Both the position numbers and the translations under genes were made by a program. Below the pieces are notes generated by a model. The model searched no databases and was not told where the DNA came from. It saw only the letters and a program-made list of their open reading frames with translations. 14,121 nt of DNA from CAYUNT01 sp964446285 (lineage in GTDB: Bacteria; Sumerlaeota; Sumerlaeia; SLMS01; CAYUNT01), in assembly GCA_964446285.1 (NCBI GenBank), contig CAYUNT010000120.1, positions 1-14,121 of the forward strand, written 5' to 3'. Shown here piece after piece: positions 6,527 to 13,853 of the stretch. The stretch's first letter is position 1, and each line of letters starts with the position of its first letter.

Positions 6527-9262
6527 CTAATGAACATCTGCCGGAGCGGAATTCTGAGAAGACGCCGGCGCGCCGGAATCATTCGAAGAAGGAGCGAACA
6601 GGGCATCGATCGTTGTGGCCGGATCACATTCGCCAGGTTCCACCTTCAGTTTGTCAAAACGGTTAATGATCGTGCAACCGCCATCCCTATGGAATTCTCC
6701 ATCCTTCCAATAGGCCGCGATGCGCAATGGGAGCTGAACGGAGTCTTCAATATCCGTGGGAATGAACCATTTCTGGTCGCTGGCGTAGGCTCCATTTTTC
6801 AGGAGACGTCCGGCCTTTTCCAATGCCTCGATTGCGGAATGCGCGCGGAATTGGAATGCATTTTTGCGTTGTTCGGGGCTGAATTTATACAGCCAGGGAA
6901 GCATCGCATCCTCGAATTTCGCACGCGGGTCCACCATTTGCACCAGAACATCGTATTTGTCATTCGGATTCTGATACACAATGTAGTAGGGCGGAAGTTG
7001 TGCGGAAAGCCTGGTGCGCGGTGAAACAGAAGGCTCCGGAGTTGGTTTGGGAGGCGCGGGAGTCGGAAGCACATCGGAGGCCGGCGCGGGAAGCTGGCGC
7101 GGATCGAAGGACGGCCCGGAAAGCGCAAATCCAAAGGCAACAGGCTCGATTCGATCGGCGATTTCGGAAGGGTTCATCGCGGCGGCGATCCCGGCAATGG
7201 ACGATGAGGATGAACCGGAAGAGGTGGACGAAACCGATTCGCCGTCCGCGGATGGTTTTTCGCTTTGCGCCACTATAAACCCAAATTCCATCACCGTTCC
7301 CAGCGGTATATTCGCGGATGAAATCTCCAGGATGTTGGATAAATCCAGTTTCAGCGTTTGGGGGGCACGAACAGCGGAGGCTGCCAAAACCCATTCTTCA
7401 TTTCGGGGCGGTTGCGCCCGATCCAGCCAGATGTCCACGGGGAAGCCTGGATTTCCGGCTACTTGCAGGTTAAGGCGGATTCGCGAATCGCCCTGGCTCG
7501 AATCGAGGACCAATTCTGGACCCGGCAGTGCCTTCTCCAGCATGGGCGAGGCGGCGGTGGCGGAAAAAAGGCGGCCGCTGCGTCGGAGGTTGTCCATTTC
7601 CATATACTTCATTGTCGCCGGATGGGCTGCGGGCGATTCTCTCCCACCGCTGGGAATTGTGGCCGATCCGCTGCCGGCAGGCTGGCTTGATTGGCCCGAG
7701 GAAGAGGCTGGCGCCTGGGTGGCGTTGGATTTGGGCGAAACGGGCGCAGTCTTGTGCATGAACAAATACAGAGCCAGATTCAACGCCGCAATGACCACAA
7801 TGCTGCATGCAGCCATAATGATAAAACGGCGCACATGCGCACCCTGCGCGGCCTGCTTTTTCTTATGATCCGTAGCCGCTTTTCCGATGGCCGCCCGCGC
7901 CCCAGGCTTTCCCATTTGCGTGGTGGTTTGCGACGAGGCGCCTGTCTCGCCTCCTTCAGGACCATTCAACTCGTCACGGCTCATAATCAAGGTGGCGGCA
8001 TCAGAATTGTCCGTCGATGAATCCGGCGTGCCGGAGGGTAATAGTTCAGGCGCCAGCAGCGTTTCCTGCTCTGATGTGGGCGTCCGTCCCCAAAAGGGCG
8101 GCGCGGGCGCGCTGCTCGATGATGTGGCGCCGCGCGATTCCGAGACGGGCCGCACGGGAGTTGGGCGCGAAGGAGGTTTGGCGGGAGTTGGACGCGCCGG
8201 GGGCGTGACGGGAGTTGGGCGTGCGGGCGGACGCGACGGCGTCTTGGTTTCCGATTCATTCGGGGATGCCCCGCCGCCAGCCGCGCCTTCAAGCGATACA
8301 GGTTCAAAGTCGCGCCGAACCAGCGAGGAGTCCGTTCCTTTGCGGGAGGCATCGGTTCCTTTGCCGGGGTCATAGGCTCCCGGCGGCAGCTCTGGGCCGT
8401 GGGGCTGTTCTGGATCGCCGGGAGGCAGAAGGATTTCGAGAGCGCGCGCCACTGCCAGAGCGCTTGGGGGACGTTCGCGAGGTTCCTTATGCAAACACTG
8501 ATAGATCAAATCCGCGAGTTCCTGGGGAATGCCCAGTTGCTGAACGTCCAGGGGCGGCGGTGGATCTTCGTTGTGCATTTTCTCAATGCACCACTTGCGC
8601 TCGTCGTCAAAGGGCGGATGGCCGGAAAGGCACTCGTAGAGCGTGACGCCGAGCGAATACAAATCGCTGCGAAAATCGAGCGCTTTGCCGTTGCACTGCT
8701 CGGGCGACATATACTGAGGAGTGCCGAGCGCGGACGTGATGGTGGTCAGGCGACGCTCGAGTTTCTGGTCGCGGGCAATCGAGAAATCGAGCAGTTTCGG
8801 CATGCCATCCTTTGCACGGATGATGATATTGCTCGGTTTGATGTCGCGATGAATGACGCCGTTTTCATGCGCGAAATGAAGCGCCTTGATCACAGGGACC
8901 ATAACCGCCCTCATGCGCTGCAATGTCATGGGACATTCCACACGCAGCAGATTGCGGATCGTTGGACCCTCGATGTATTCCATCACCAGCGCCGGATACC
9001 AATTGCGCGGCAGCAGAAGGCGGTAAACCGTGACGATATGGGGATGATTCAATTGCGCCAGTGTTGTGGCTTCGTTTCGCAGCCGCGCGCACAGGTCATC
9101 GTAGTCGGCCTCGATGCCTAGGCGCAAAACCTTCAGCGCGACCAGGCGGTTCAGTTCGCGTTCCTGCGCCAGATACACTTTCCCCATCCCGCCCTCGCCC
9201 AGGATGGCAAGGACCCTGTATTCCTTTTCTATTTCCGGGATGAGGTAGCTGCGCGTTTCCAT
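6527..9262 (-). CDS. Membrane Ser/Thr protein kinase (PknB/Hanks type) with large ectodomain (911 aa)
   Basis: The kinase domain spans about residues 15-280: Gly-rich loop 'GEGGMGKV' (22-29), catalytic Lys44 in 'VALK', helix-C Glu64, 'HRDIKPSN' (138-145), metal-binding Asp159 in 'DFS', and 'GTPQYMSPEQ' (180-189). The usual DFG glycine is Ser161. A Pro/Ser/Thr-rich cytosolic linker follows, with three 9-residue repeats built on 'RPTP' (about 343-371) and two 'ATL/ETL...EL' motifs at Thr401 and Thr424. Positively charged residues (467-479) precede one transmembrane span (about 480-502), so the kinase faces the cytosol. The ectodomain holds two compact regions, about 551-715 (beta-rich) and 753-890; the only ectodomain cysteines are Cys863 and Cys879, a possible disulphide pair. 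The start has no clear ribosome binding site and lies 37 bp after the caspase gene. Likely targets are the FHA partners or itself (inference). The kinase call is near certain. Confidence 0.95.
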   Translation of the reverse strand: METRSYLIPEIEKEYRVLAILGEGGMGKVYLAQERELNRLVALKVLRLGIEADYDDLCARLRNEATTLAQLNHPHIVTVYRLLLPRNWYPALVMEYIEGPTIRNLLRVECPMTLQRMRAVMVPVIKALHFAHENGVIHRDIKPSNIIIRAKDGMPKLLDFSIARDQKLERRLTTITSALGTPQYMSPEQCNGKALDFRSDLYSLGVTLYECLSGHPPFDDERKWCIEKMHNEDPPPPLDVQQLGIPQELADLIYQCLHKEPRERPPSALAVARALEILLPPGDPEQPHGPELPPGAYDPGKGTDASRKGTDSSLVRRDFEPVSLEGAAGGGASPNESETKTPSRPPARPTPVTPPARPTPAKPPSRPTPVRPVSESRGATSSSSAPAPPFWGRTPTSEQETLLAPELLPSGTPDSSTDNSDAATLIMSRDELNGPEGGETGASSQTTTQMGKPGARAAIGKAATDHKKKQAAQGAHVRRFIIMAACSIVVIAALNLALYLFMHKTAPVSPKSNATQAPASSSGQSSQPAGSGSATIPSGGRESPAAHPATMKYMEMDNLRRSGRLFSATAASPMLEKALPGPELVLDSSQGDSRIRLNLQVAGNPGFPVDIWLDRAQPPRNEEWVLAASAVRAPQTLKLDLSNILEISSANIPLGTVMEFGFIVAQSEKPSADGESVSSTSSGSSSSSIAGIAAAMNPSEIADRIEPVAFGFALSGPSFDPRQLPAPASDVLPTPAPPKPTPEPSVSPRTRLSAQLPPYYIVYQNPNDKYDVLVQMVDPRAKFEDAMLPWLYKFSPEQRKNAFQFRAHSAIEALEKAGRLLKNGAYASDQKWFIPTDIEDSVQLPLRIAAYWKDGEFHRDGGCTIINRFDKLKVEPGECDPATTIDALFAPSSNDSGAPASSQNSAPADVH
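8156..8236 (-). repeat. Three imperfect 27-bp tandem repeats encoding RPTP units of the kinase linker
   Basis: On the plus strand GGGAGTTGG recurs at 8156, 8183 and 8210, exactly 27 bp apart. Read on the coding strand the units encode 9-residue Pro-rich repeats, each with an Arg-Pro-Thr-Pro core. Copy number may vary between strains. The repeats stay in frame and so change only linker length and the number of Thr-Pro sites. Confidence 0.85.
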
Positions 9263-9299
9263 GCGTGAGTCAATAATGGCGGCGCAAGAGAATAGGATT

Positions 9300-12200
9300 T
9301 CAGGGATCGCGCACGACGCGGAAACCCTGCCAGCTTTCCAACCGATCTGGAGAGGAGACTATCCGATATACAGAATTCAATTCCTTGGGACTGCTGTCAT
9401 ATCCTCCGCCTCGCGAAACGGGCAGGGCGCCTTCCAGGGGCGCGCACCATTCCCGCACATTTCCGAAGATGTGAAAGAGTTTGTATTCGGCGGCCATGTC
9501 CTTTGAGGCCGGATTCTTCCTCGGATCCACTGGCATGAGAACGGATTCGGGCGAGGAAACCGACGCGCGCCCTTCCGTCGCTGGCGTGCGTCCCTGATAA
9601 TGAATCAAACTCAGGCTGGGAGTAAGGAGTTTTTTTCGGTCCCCAATCGCATAGACGCACGCCGCTTCCCACTCCTGTTCGCCCGGGACGCGATAGCGAT
9701 GGCGCGAAACCTCGCTAAGCCATGTGCAGTAAGCCACGGCTTCCGGGTAGCGGACAAACGTAACGGGCAAGCCGTCGGGCGATTGCGCAACCCATCCTTT
9801 GGGGCGCGAGGAATCTGCCAGGCCGCGCCCCGCATCCGACCCAAGAAACCACCGGAATTCCTCGTTGGAAACTTCAGTCACGGAGATGTAATATGGATTT
9901 AGCGTAACTTCGCGCGCTTTGAGTTCATATCCGTCCTGGTGGTTTTTTGAATCGCCCAGCGGATGCGTTCCGATCAGGTAGGTTCCCGCCGGAATCAGAA
10001 GCATTTCGGGTTCGATGAAGTTCTTGCCCTCGACGCGTTCGAGGCGCAGGCGCAGGGAATCAATCGAAAATGCATAGGCCTTCGGCTGCGAACGCACGCC
10101 TTGATCGTCGAGCAGCCGGAGCCATAGCCATGCAGGCCCCTGCGTTCCCGTGCCGATGGGCAAAGAGAGTCTCCAAGTGGTTCCGCCCTGCTGAACCAGC
10201 GAAGCAGGCGCCCATGCGCTGGGTTCAGGCTGCGTTTGCGTTTTAATGGAAATCGCATATTCCACGGAAATCACGCGGCCCTCTTTGTCCGCAGCCTCCA
10301 AGGAAGCCTGAAGCATTTCGCCCTCGCGAACGGCGTTTTCGAATTGGCCGTTAATGCGCGGCTCGCCCACGACCTCGGGCGGGAAGTTCTTCAGAACTTC
10401 GACGGTCGAGTCAATCGGAGCGGCCACGGGCTGGAGCGATTTAGAATCCAAAAGCGCATATTGGATTTGAAGATTGGGCTGTCGGACGTCTGAAGCCTCG
10501 ACACGGAAACGTTCCCCATAATCGCCTTCGCCCACGCGCCAATCGCGGTCGTAGGGCACGCGCTTCCAGCCCACCTTGATGTCCTGCATGTCCACGGCAG
10601 CGGAATCCCGCGAGGCAGGCTGGCCGTCCGGCCCGAGGAGGGTTACGCGGATGTGGAGGTCCACATTGGCCACTGCCGTGGGCGGATCGATGCTGAGCGG
10701 CGAAAGCACAGGCAGAGGGATGCGCTCGACAGTGATTTGCTCCTGCGCGATGGCGCGATTGCCTTCATAATTGAACGCCACGGCGTTCAGAGTGTATTTT
10801 CCGCCCGGAATCAGGAATTCCGAAGGAATCTGGATGTTTTCGCCCTGGCGGCTGACAGGCGCCTGGTTCCACACGGCGGACTCAACCGACTGGGCCGGGC
10901 GCAACGGCGCGGCGGGATTGTCTTTGGCGGGAACCATTACGCGCAGTTGAAACGGAGAAGGATTGCGGCGGACGCGAAGGATGTTGTTTTCCGGCAATCC
11001 CTCAAACTTGGCCCGCAATTCCACGGGATTGATGAATGGGGTGGGGACGGACACCGGTGCATTCCACGCGGCGATGGGAAACCGCGGCATCGCCGATTCC
11101 TCTTCCACGAGCTTCGGTTCTTGCTTTTTACCTTTGAGAAGGCCCACTTCCTTTTTTGCGTAGCGAAACGCCTCAAGGATTTCGACGATTCCGTCTGTAT
11201 TTTCGTCGCCCTTCCCCTTCAGGGCATCGCAGAAATAATAGGAAAATAAGCCCCGGTAGCCGTCACCCGACACCCCGGGGAATTTTTCCGAGAAGGAAAC
11301 CTCGCCCTTGGAACATGCAAAAATTGTAATGCCGCGAAATCCCGCATCCATGATGTCGAGCGTCCGCTGCATTCCTGCACCCTTGGGTGTGACGTCCGAA
11401 CGGCAGCAATCAAGAACCACGCAGGACTTCGCGTTTTTATCTCGAGTTTCCTTGATGACTTCCTTCACGCGGCTGAATGGCAACTCGTCCTCGCTCGGCG
11501 CACCGTCCTTGAACTGCGTGTCGTAGAGAACGAAATACTGAAGGAACTCGTTGGAGGCGTTCTTGTCCTGAAATCCGTGGCCCGAAAAGTAAAAGAAGAA
11601 TGCATCGCCTTCGCGGCGGATCGCCTTCTTGATATGCTCGAGCTGCTTGGTCACTTCGTCGTAAGTCGGCTTGCCGATGCCGCGATTGTCCGCCGTGGAA
11701 AGCCGCACAATTTTGCGCCGGTTCTCAGGATAGGGAAACAAAGGATGAGGAGGAATGTTGCGGAAAACATCTTCGATCGCGTCACCGTCGTTGGTCACGC
11801 CGGCCAGGTCCTTCGCCATCCCCTGCGGAAAATCATCCGCGTAAAGGTGGGTGGCCACATCCACAATCAGCACATAGAGAAATCCGGCATCGGCAGGGGC
11901 GCCTGCGGATAGCGGCGCGGCGGCGGCGGCCGAGGAGGGGACGCGGTCTGGACCCGTTGCTCCAATGGCCACCTGCCGGGCCGCCTCGCCCGATGGGGTG
12001 GGCGAAGCGCCCGCTGCTCCGCGCTGAACCGAAATATCTGCGGAAGGAGATGGAGGCGGGGCCGGAGCGGAAGATACCTTGGAAATCGAAGCGTCAGGCC
12101 TTTTTGCTGAACTTGCAGAGAGGCCGCCGGTTTTTGCGCTTCCAACCGCCGATTCTTCCGATTGGGCGGACTCCTGAACGGGAGAGCGCGGAACAGCCGT

Positions 12201-12602
12201 GGCTTCGCCCGCCTTTTTGCCATCAGCGGCCGTGGATGTCTGGGAAGATGAGGGCGCGGAGCGAAGAGCGGCTTCGCGGCCCTGCGGAGGATGGCGCGCG
12301 AACCACCACGCGCCGCCGCCAAACGCCAGCACGACCCCACACCCCGCCGCCCATAAGGCCAGTGTGCGCCATCGATGCGCCTTTTCCTTTTTCTGGGCGA
12401 GAATATACGCGCGATCGAGCGAATCCCATGCATTTCTGGCCTCGTTCGGATTCCCGCCCCTTCCTTGGCGGTTCAAAGAAGCCTTTGAGGCACCTGAAGC
12501 ATCCGAAGACGCGCCCCCTCCCCTTTGCAGCGCGGAATGCATTGCGTCCTGCGGGGCACGGGGGCGGCGGGGATCAGACGGCGAAGGAGCAGAAGGATTC
12601 AT
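9300..12602 (-). CDS. Membrane-anchored metacaspase-like peptidase fused to beta-sandwich domains and a SUMF1/FGE-sulfatase domain (1,100 aa)
   Basis: Order of parts: a Ser/Ala-rich cytosolic tail (1-70), a basic patch then one membrane span (about 79-101), a Ser/Pro/Ala linker (103-239), a peptidase C14 domain (about 240-490), Ig-like beta-rich domains (about 525-850), and a SUMF1 domain (about 863-1100). The caspase dyad is visible: His342 in 'FYFSGHG' and Cys400 in 'VVLDCCRSD'. A calcium-type EF-hand loop occurs at 466-477. The SUMF1 part has 'LIPAGTYLIGT', 'FGNVREWC' and 'SRGGGYDSS...GFRVVRD', but not the paired catalytic cysteines of true formylglycine-generating enzyme, so it is probably a binding fold. 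ATG 12602 is chosen because it overlaps the upstream stop by 4 bp (ATGA); a longer frame from 12692 is possible but only overlaps that gene. Caspase domains often act in regulated cell death or conflict systems; the substrate here is unknown. Confidence 0.93.
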   Translation of the reverse strand: MNPSAPSPSDPRRPRAPQDAMHSALQRGGGASSDASGASKASLNRQGRGGNPNEARNAWDSLDRAYILAQKKEKAHRWRTLALWAAGCGVVLAFGGGAWWFARHPPQGREAALRSAPSSSQTSTAADGKKAGEATAVPRSPVQESAQSEESAVGSAKTGGLSASSAKRPDASISKVSSAPAPPPSPSADISVQRGAAGASPTPSGEAARQVAIGATGPDRVPSSAAAAAPLSAGAPADAGFLYVLIVDVATHLYADDFPQGMAKDLAGVTNDGDAIEDVFRNIPPHPLFPYPENRRKIVRLSTADNRGIGKPTYDEVTKQLEHIKKAIRREGDAFFFYFSGHGFQDKNASNEFLQYFVLYDTQFKDGAPSEDELPFSRVKEVIKETRDKNAKSCVVLDCCRSDVTPKGAGMQRTLDIMDAGFRGITIFACSKGEVSFSEKFPGVSGDGYRGLFSYYFCDALKGKGDENTDGIVEILEAFRYAKKEVGLLKGKKQEPKLVEEESAMPRFPIAAWNAPVSVPTPFINPVELRAKFEGLPENNILRVRRNPSPFQLRVMVPAKDNPAAPLRPAQSVESAVWNQAPVSRQGENIQIPSEFLIPGGKYTLNAVAFNYEGNRAIAQEQITVERIPLPVLSPLSIDPPTAVANVDLHIRVTLLGPDGQPASRDSAAVDMQDIKVGWKRVPYDRDWRVGEGDYGERFRVEASDVRQPNLQIQYALLDSKSLQPVAAPIDSTVEVLKNFPPEVVGEPRINGQFENAVREGEMLQASLEAADKEGRVISVEYAISIKTQTQPEPSAWAPASLVQQGGTTWRLSLPIGTGTQGPAWLWLRLLDDQGVRSQPKAYAFSIDSLRLRLERVEGKNFIEPEMLLIPAGTYLIGTHPLGDSKNHQDGYELKAREVTLNPYYISVTEVSNEEFRWFLGSDAGRGLADSSRPKGWVAQSPDGLPVTFVRYPEAVAYCTWLSEVSRHRYRVPGEQEWEAACVYAIGDRKKLLTPSLSLIHYQGRTPATEGRASVSSPESVLMPVDPRKNPASKDMAAEYKLFHIFGNVREWCAPLEGALPVSRGGGYDSSPKELNSVYRIVSSPDRLESWQGFRVVRDP
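11172..11207 (-). other. EF-hand-like calcium loop within the caspase domain
   Basis: The twelve codons encode D-E-N-T-D-G-I-V-E-I-L-E. Asp at 1, Asn at 3, Asp at 5, Gly at 6, Val at 8 and Glu at 12 match the canonical EF-hand coordination pattern. Calcium binding is inferred, not shown; many metacaspases are calcium dependent. Confidence 0.55.
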
Positions 12603-13669
12603 TTGGGCCTGGCCGAAGAATTGGAAGGCTCCACGCGGTCCGCCCCAGACACTGGCGCAGGGGGCGGCACAGGGTGGACTCGCAGCCGGCAAGAATAACG
12701 GGTGTCCTGCAAAATCCGAGGCGGATTGGCCAGTGCGTCTTCCAACCAGGCATCCACCTCCACAAATGGCGTTTTGATCAGCGACCCTGGGATAGTGACT
12801 CGCTCGCCCAATTGTCCGGATTCCGAACGCAGTTCAAATCCCGGATCGCCGCCGATGCGCCAGCCAACCCGCATACCAGGCGAGGCGCCGGATGGAGGCG
12901 TCAGATCGGACACCGCCAGGCGCGAGGCGCGGTCGGGCGTTTCAAACAACGCCTCCAGCCGCAACTCGCGTTTCTCAAAGGCAATCGGCGGGAGTGCGCT
13001 GCCCAAAGGCAGCACTCGAAATCCTGCAATCCGTGCGGGCGCCGCGAGTTCAAATCGAACCCGGACCGTAATCGGAATCGAGGGTATGGCCGATTGGCTG
13101 TCTTCGGCTTGGACAGTCAGCGCCGCCTCGGTCCAGGGAATTTGCAGTTCGGCGGGTATGAGGATGCGATTCTGGCTGGATTGCAGCAGACCGCGCTTTC
13201 CATTCCACTCCGGATTGAGGATGTCCGCCGCCGGGGCGAAACTCTCTGTGCCGGAAATGGAAGTTACCACTTCGATTTCAAGGCTTGCGGCAGGTTTGCG
13301 CGGGACGCGGAAGACAAATCCATTGCCATCCGGCGGCATTTGGGCGAATCGGGCCAGAGGCGCGGCGGGCGCAATCCGGGCGGCGGAGGCAGCGGGAATT
13401 GATGGGGATTGGGAGGATTCGGCCGATGATGATACTGGCGATACGAGCGCTGCTGATGACGAAGACGAGGACGTGGATGCCCCATCCCCCGCAACCGGCG
13501 GCGCGGGCGAAGACCGGACAGGCGAATTCAGAGCAGAGGATGCAGATGAATCTGGCGTTTCAAGCGCCGCGGTCTGCGCAAAGGCAGTTGCCGTCCCCAA
13601 GCCAGCCCATCCTATCCCTGCGCACAAAATCAGGAAAAGGCTCACAAAAGACCCCAAACAAAATGCCAT
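12599..13669 (-). CDS. Secreted beta-rich protein of unknown function, paralogous to the caspase protein's middle domains (356 aa)
   Basis: The N terminus is a hydrophobic signal sequence (about 5-25) ending in a plausible signal peptidase I site after 'TATAFA' (26-31). It is unusual in lacking basic residues before the core. A low-complexity Ser/Ala/Pro stretch (about 40-104) follows, then a beta-rich region (105-332) with no catalytic motif. That region resembles residues about 528-738 of the downstream caspase protein: 'ARFAQMP' vs 'AKFEGLP', 'ILIPAELQIP' vs 'IQIPSEFLIP', 'TPDRASR' vs 'GPDGQPASR', 'RVGWR' vs 'KVGWK', and 'GER' in both. ATG 13669 is preferred because an AAGGTGGAGG element precedes it and the stretch up to the in-frame ATG at 13756 uses rare AGA, AGG, TTA and GTA codons. 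The stop overlaps the caspase start (ATGA), implying coupled expression. It is the first gene of the five-gene run. Confidence 0.85.
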   Translation of the reverse strand: MAFCLGSFVSLFLILCAGIGWAGLGTATAFAQTAALETPDSSASSALNSPVRSSPAPPVAGDGASTSSSSSSAALVSPVSSSAESSQSPSIPAASAARIAPAAPLARFAQMPPDGNGFVFRVPRKPAASLEIEVVTSISGTESFAPAADILNPEWNGKRGLLQSSQNRILIPAELQIPWTEAALTVQAEDSQSAIPSIPITVRVRFELAAPARIAGFRVLPLGSALPPIAFEKRELRLEALFETPDRASRLAVSDLTPPSGASPGMRVGWRIGGDPGFELRSESGQLGERVTIPGSLIKTPFVEVDAWLEDALANPPRILQDTRYSCRLRVHPVPPPAPVSGADRVEPSNSSARPK

Positions 13670-13670
13670 T

Positions 13671-13680
13671 CCTCCACCTT
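13671..13680 (-). promoter_or_regulatory. Purine-rich ribosome binding element before the secreted-protein start
   Basis: AAGGTGGAGG on the minus strand ends one base before ATG 13669. The GGAGG part is too close, but AAGGTGG (13674-13680) gives a 4-bp gap. It is a good match with imperfect spacing, and supports 13669 over 13756. Confidence 0.5.
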
Positions 13681-13837
13681 TCGATGGCAAGCGTTTGGGC
13701 TGTAAAAGCGGTCCGGAAACGAATACGCCCGGCCTTTTTCTGATAGCTGCGCGCATGATCGAGGTCCCCAGGGTTTCCCCTTAGGTAAACTCACGCTGTC
13801 TGAATTATGAACAATCCCCTCCCCCCTGGAGCGGTCA

Positions 13838-13853
13838 AGCAAATCTTGTGCAA
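13838..13853 (-). promoter_or_regulatory. Possible sigma-54-like promoter upstream of the minus-strand operon
   Basis: Minus-strand TTGCAC-N6-TTGC followed by T (13853 to 13838) has the -24/-12 spacing of the sigma-54 consensus. The -12 element TTGC is intact; the -24 element reads TTGCAC instead of TGGCAC, losing one invariant G, so the match is imperfect. Predicted transcription would start near 13827, leaving a leader of roughly 160 bases before ATG 13669. Confidence 0.25.

Noticed and set aside
5711..7024. Open plus-strand frame of 437 codons
   Set aside because: It spans the complement of two clear minus-strand genes and their 45-bp gap. Its hydrophobic, His/Arg-rich composition is the mirror of Lys/Glu-rich coiled-coil codons.
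12603..12692. 30-residue N-terminal extension of the caspase protein from ATG 12692
   Set aside because: It lies wholly inside the secreted-protein gene. The ATGA overlap at 12599-12602 is a better start, and the extension has no signal peptide or domain.
11957..13402. Open plus-strand frame of 481 codons
   Set aside because: It is antisense to the caspase N-terminal region and the secreted protein, both with recognisable architecture. It has Arg/Pro/Gly-heavy composition with no domain, as expected for the shadow of GC-biased codons.
12702..13784. Open plus-strand frame of 360 codons
   Set aside because: Antisense to the secreted protein; Ser/Arg/Ala-rich, no motif, no ribosome binding site.
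13804..13838. Possible sigma-70 promoter: minus-strand TTGACC and CATAAT
   Set aside because: The two boxes are 23 bp apart, too far for a normal 16-18 bp spacer; at the correct spacing the -10 would be ATTGTT, a poor match.
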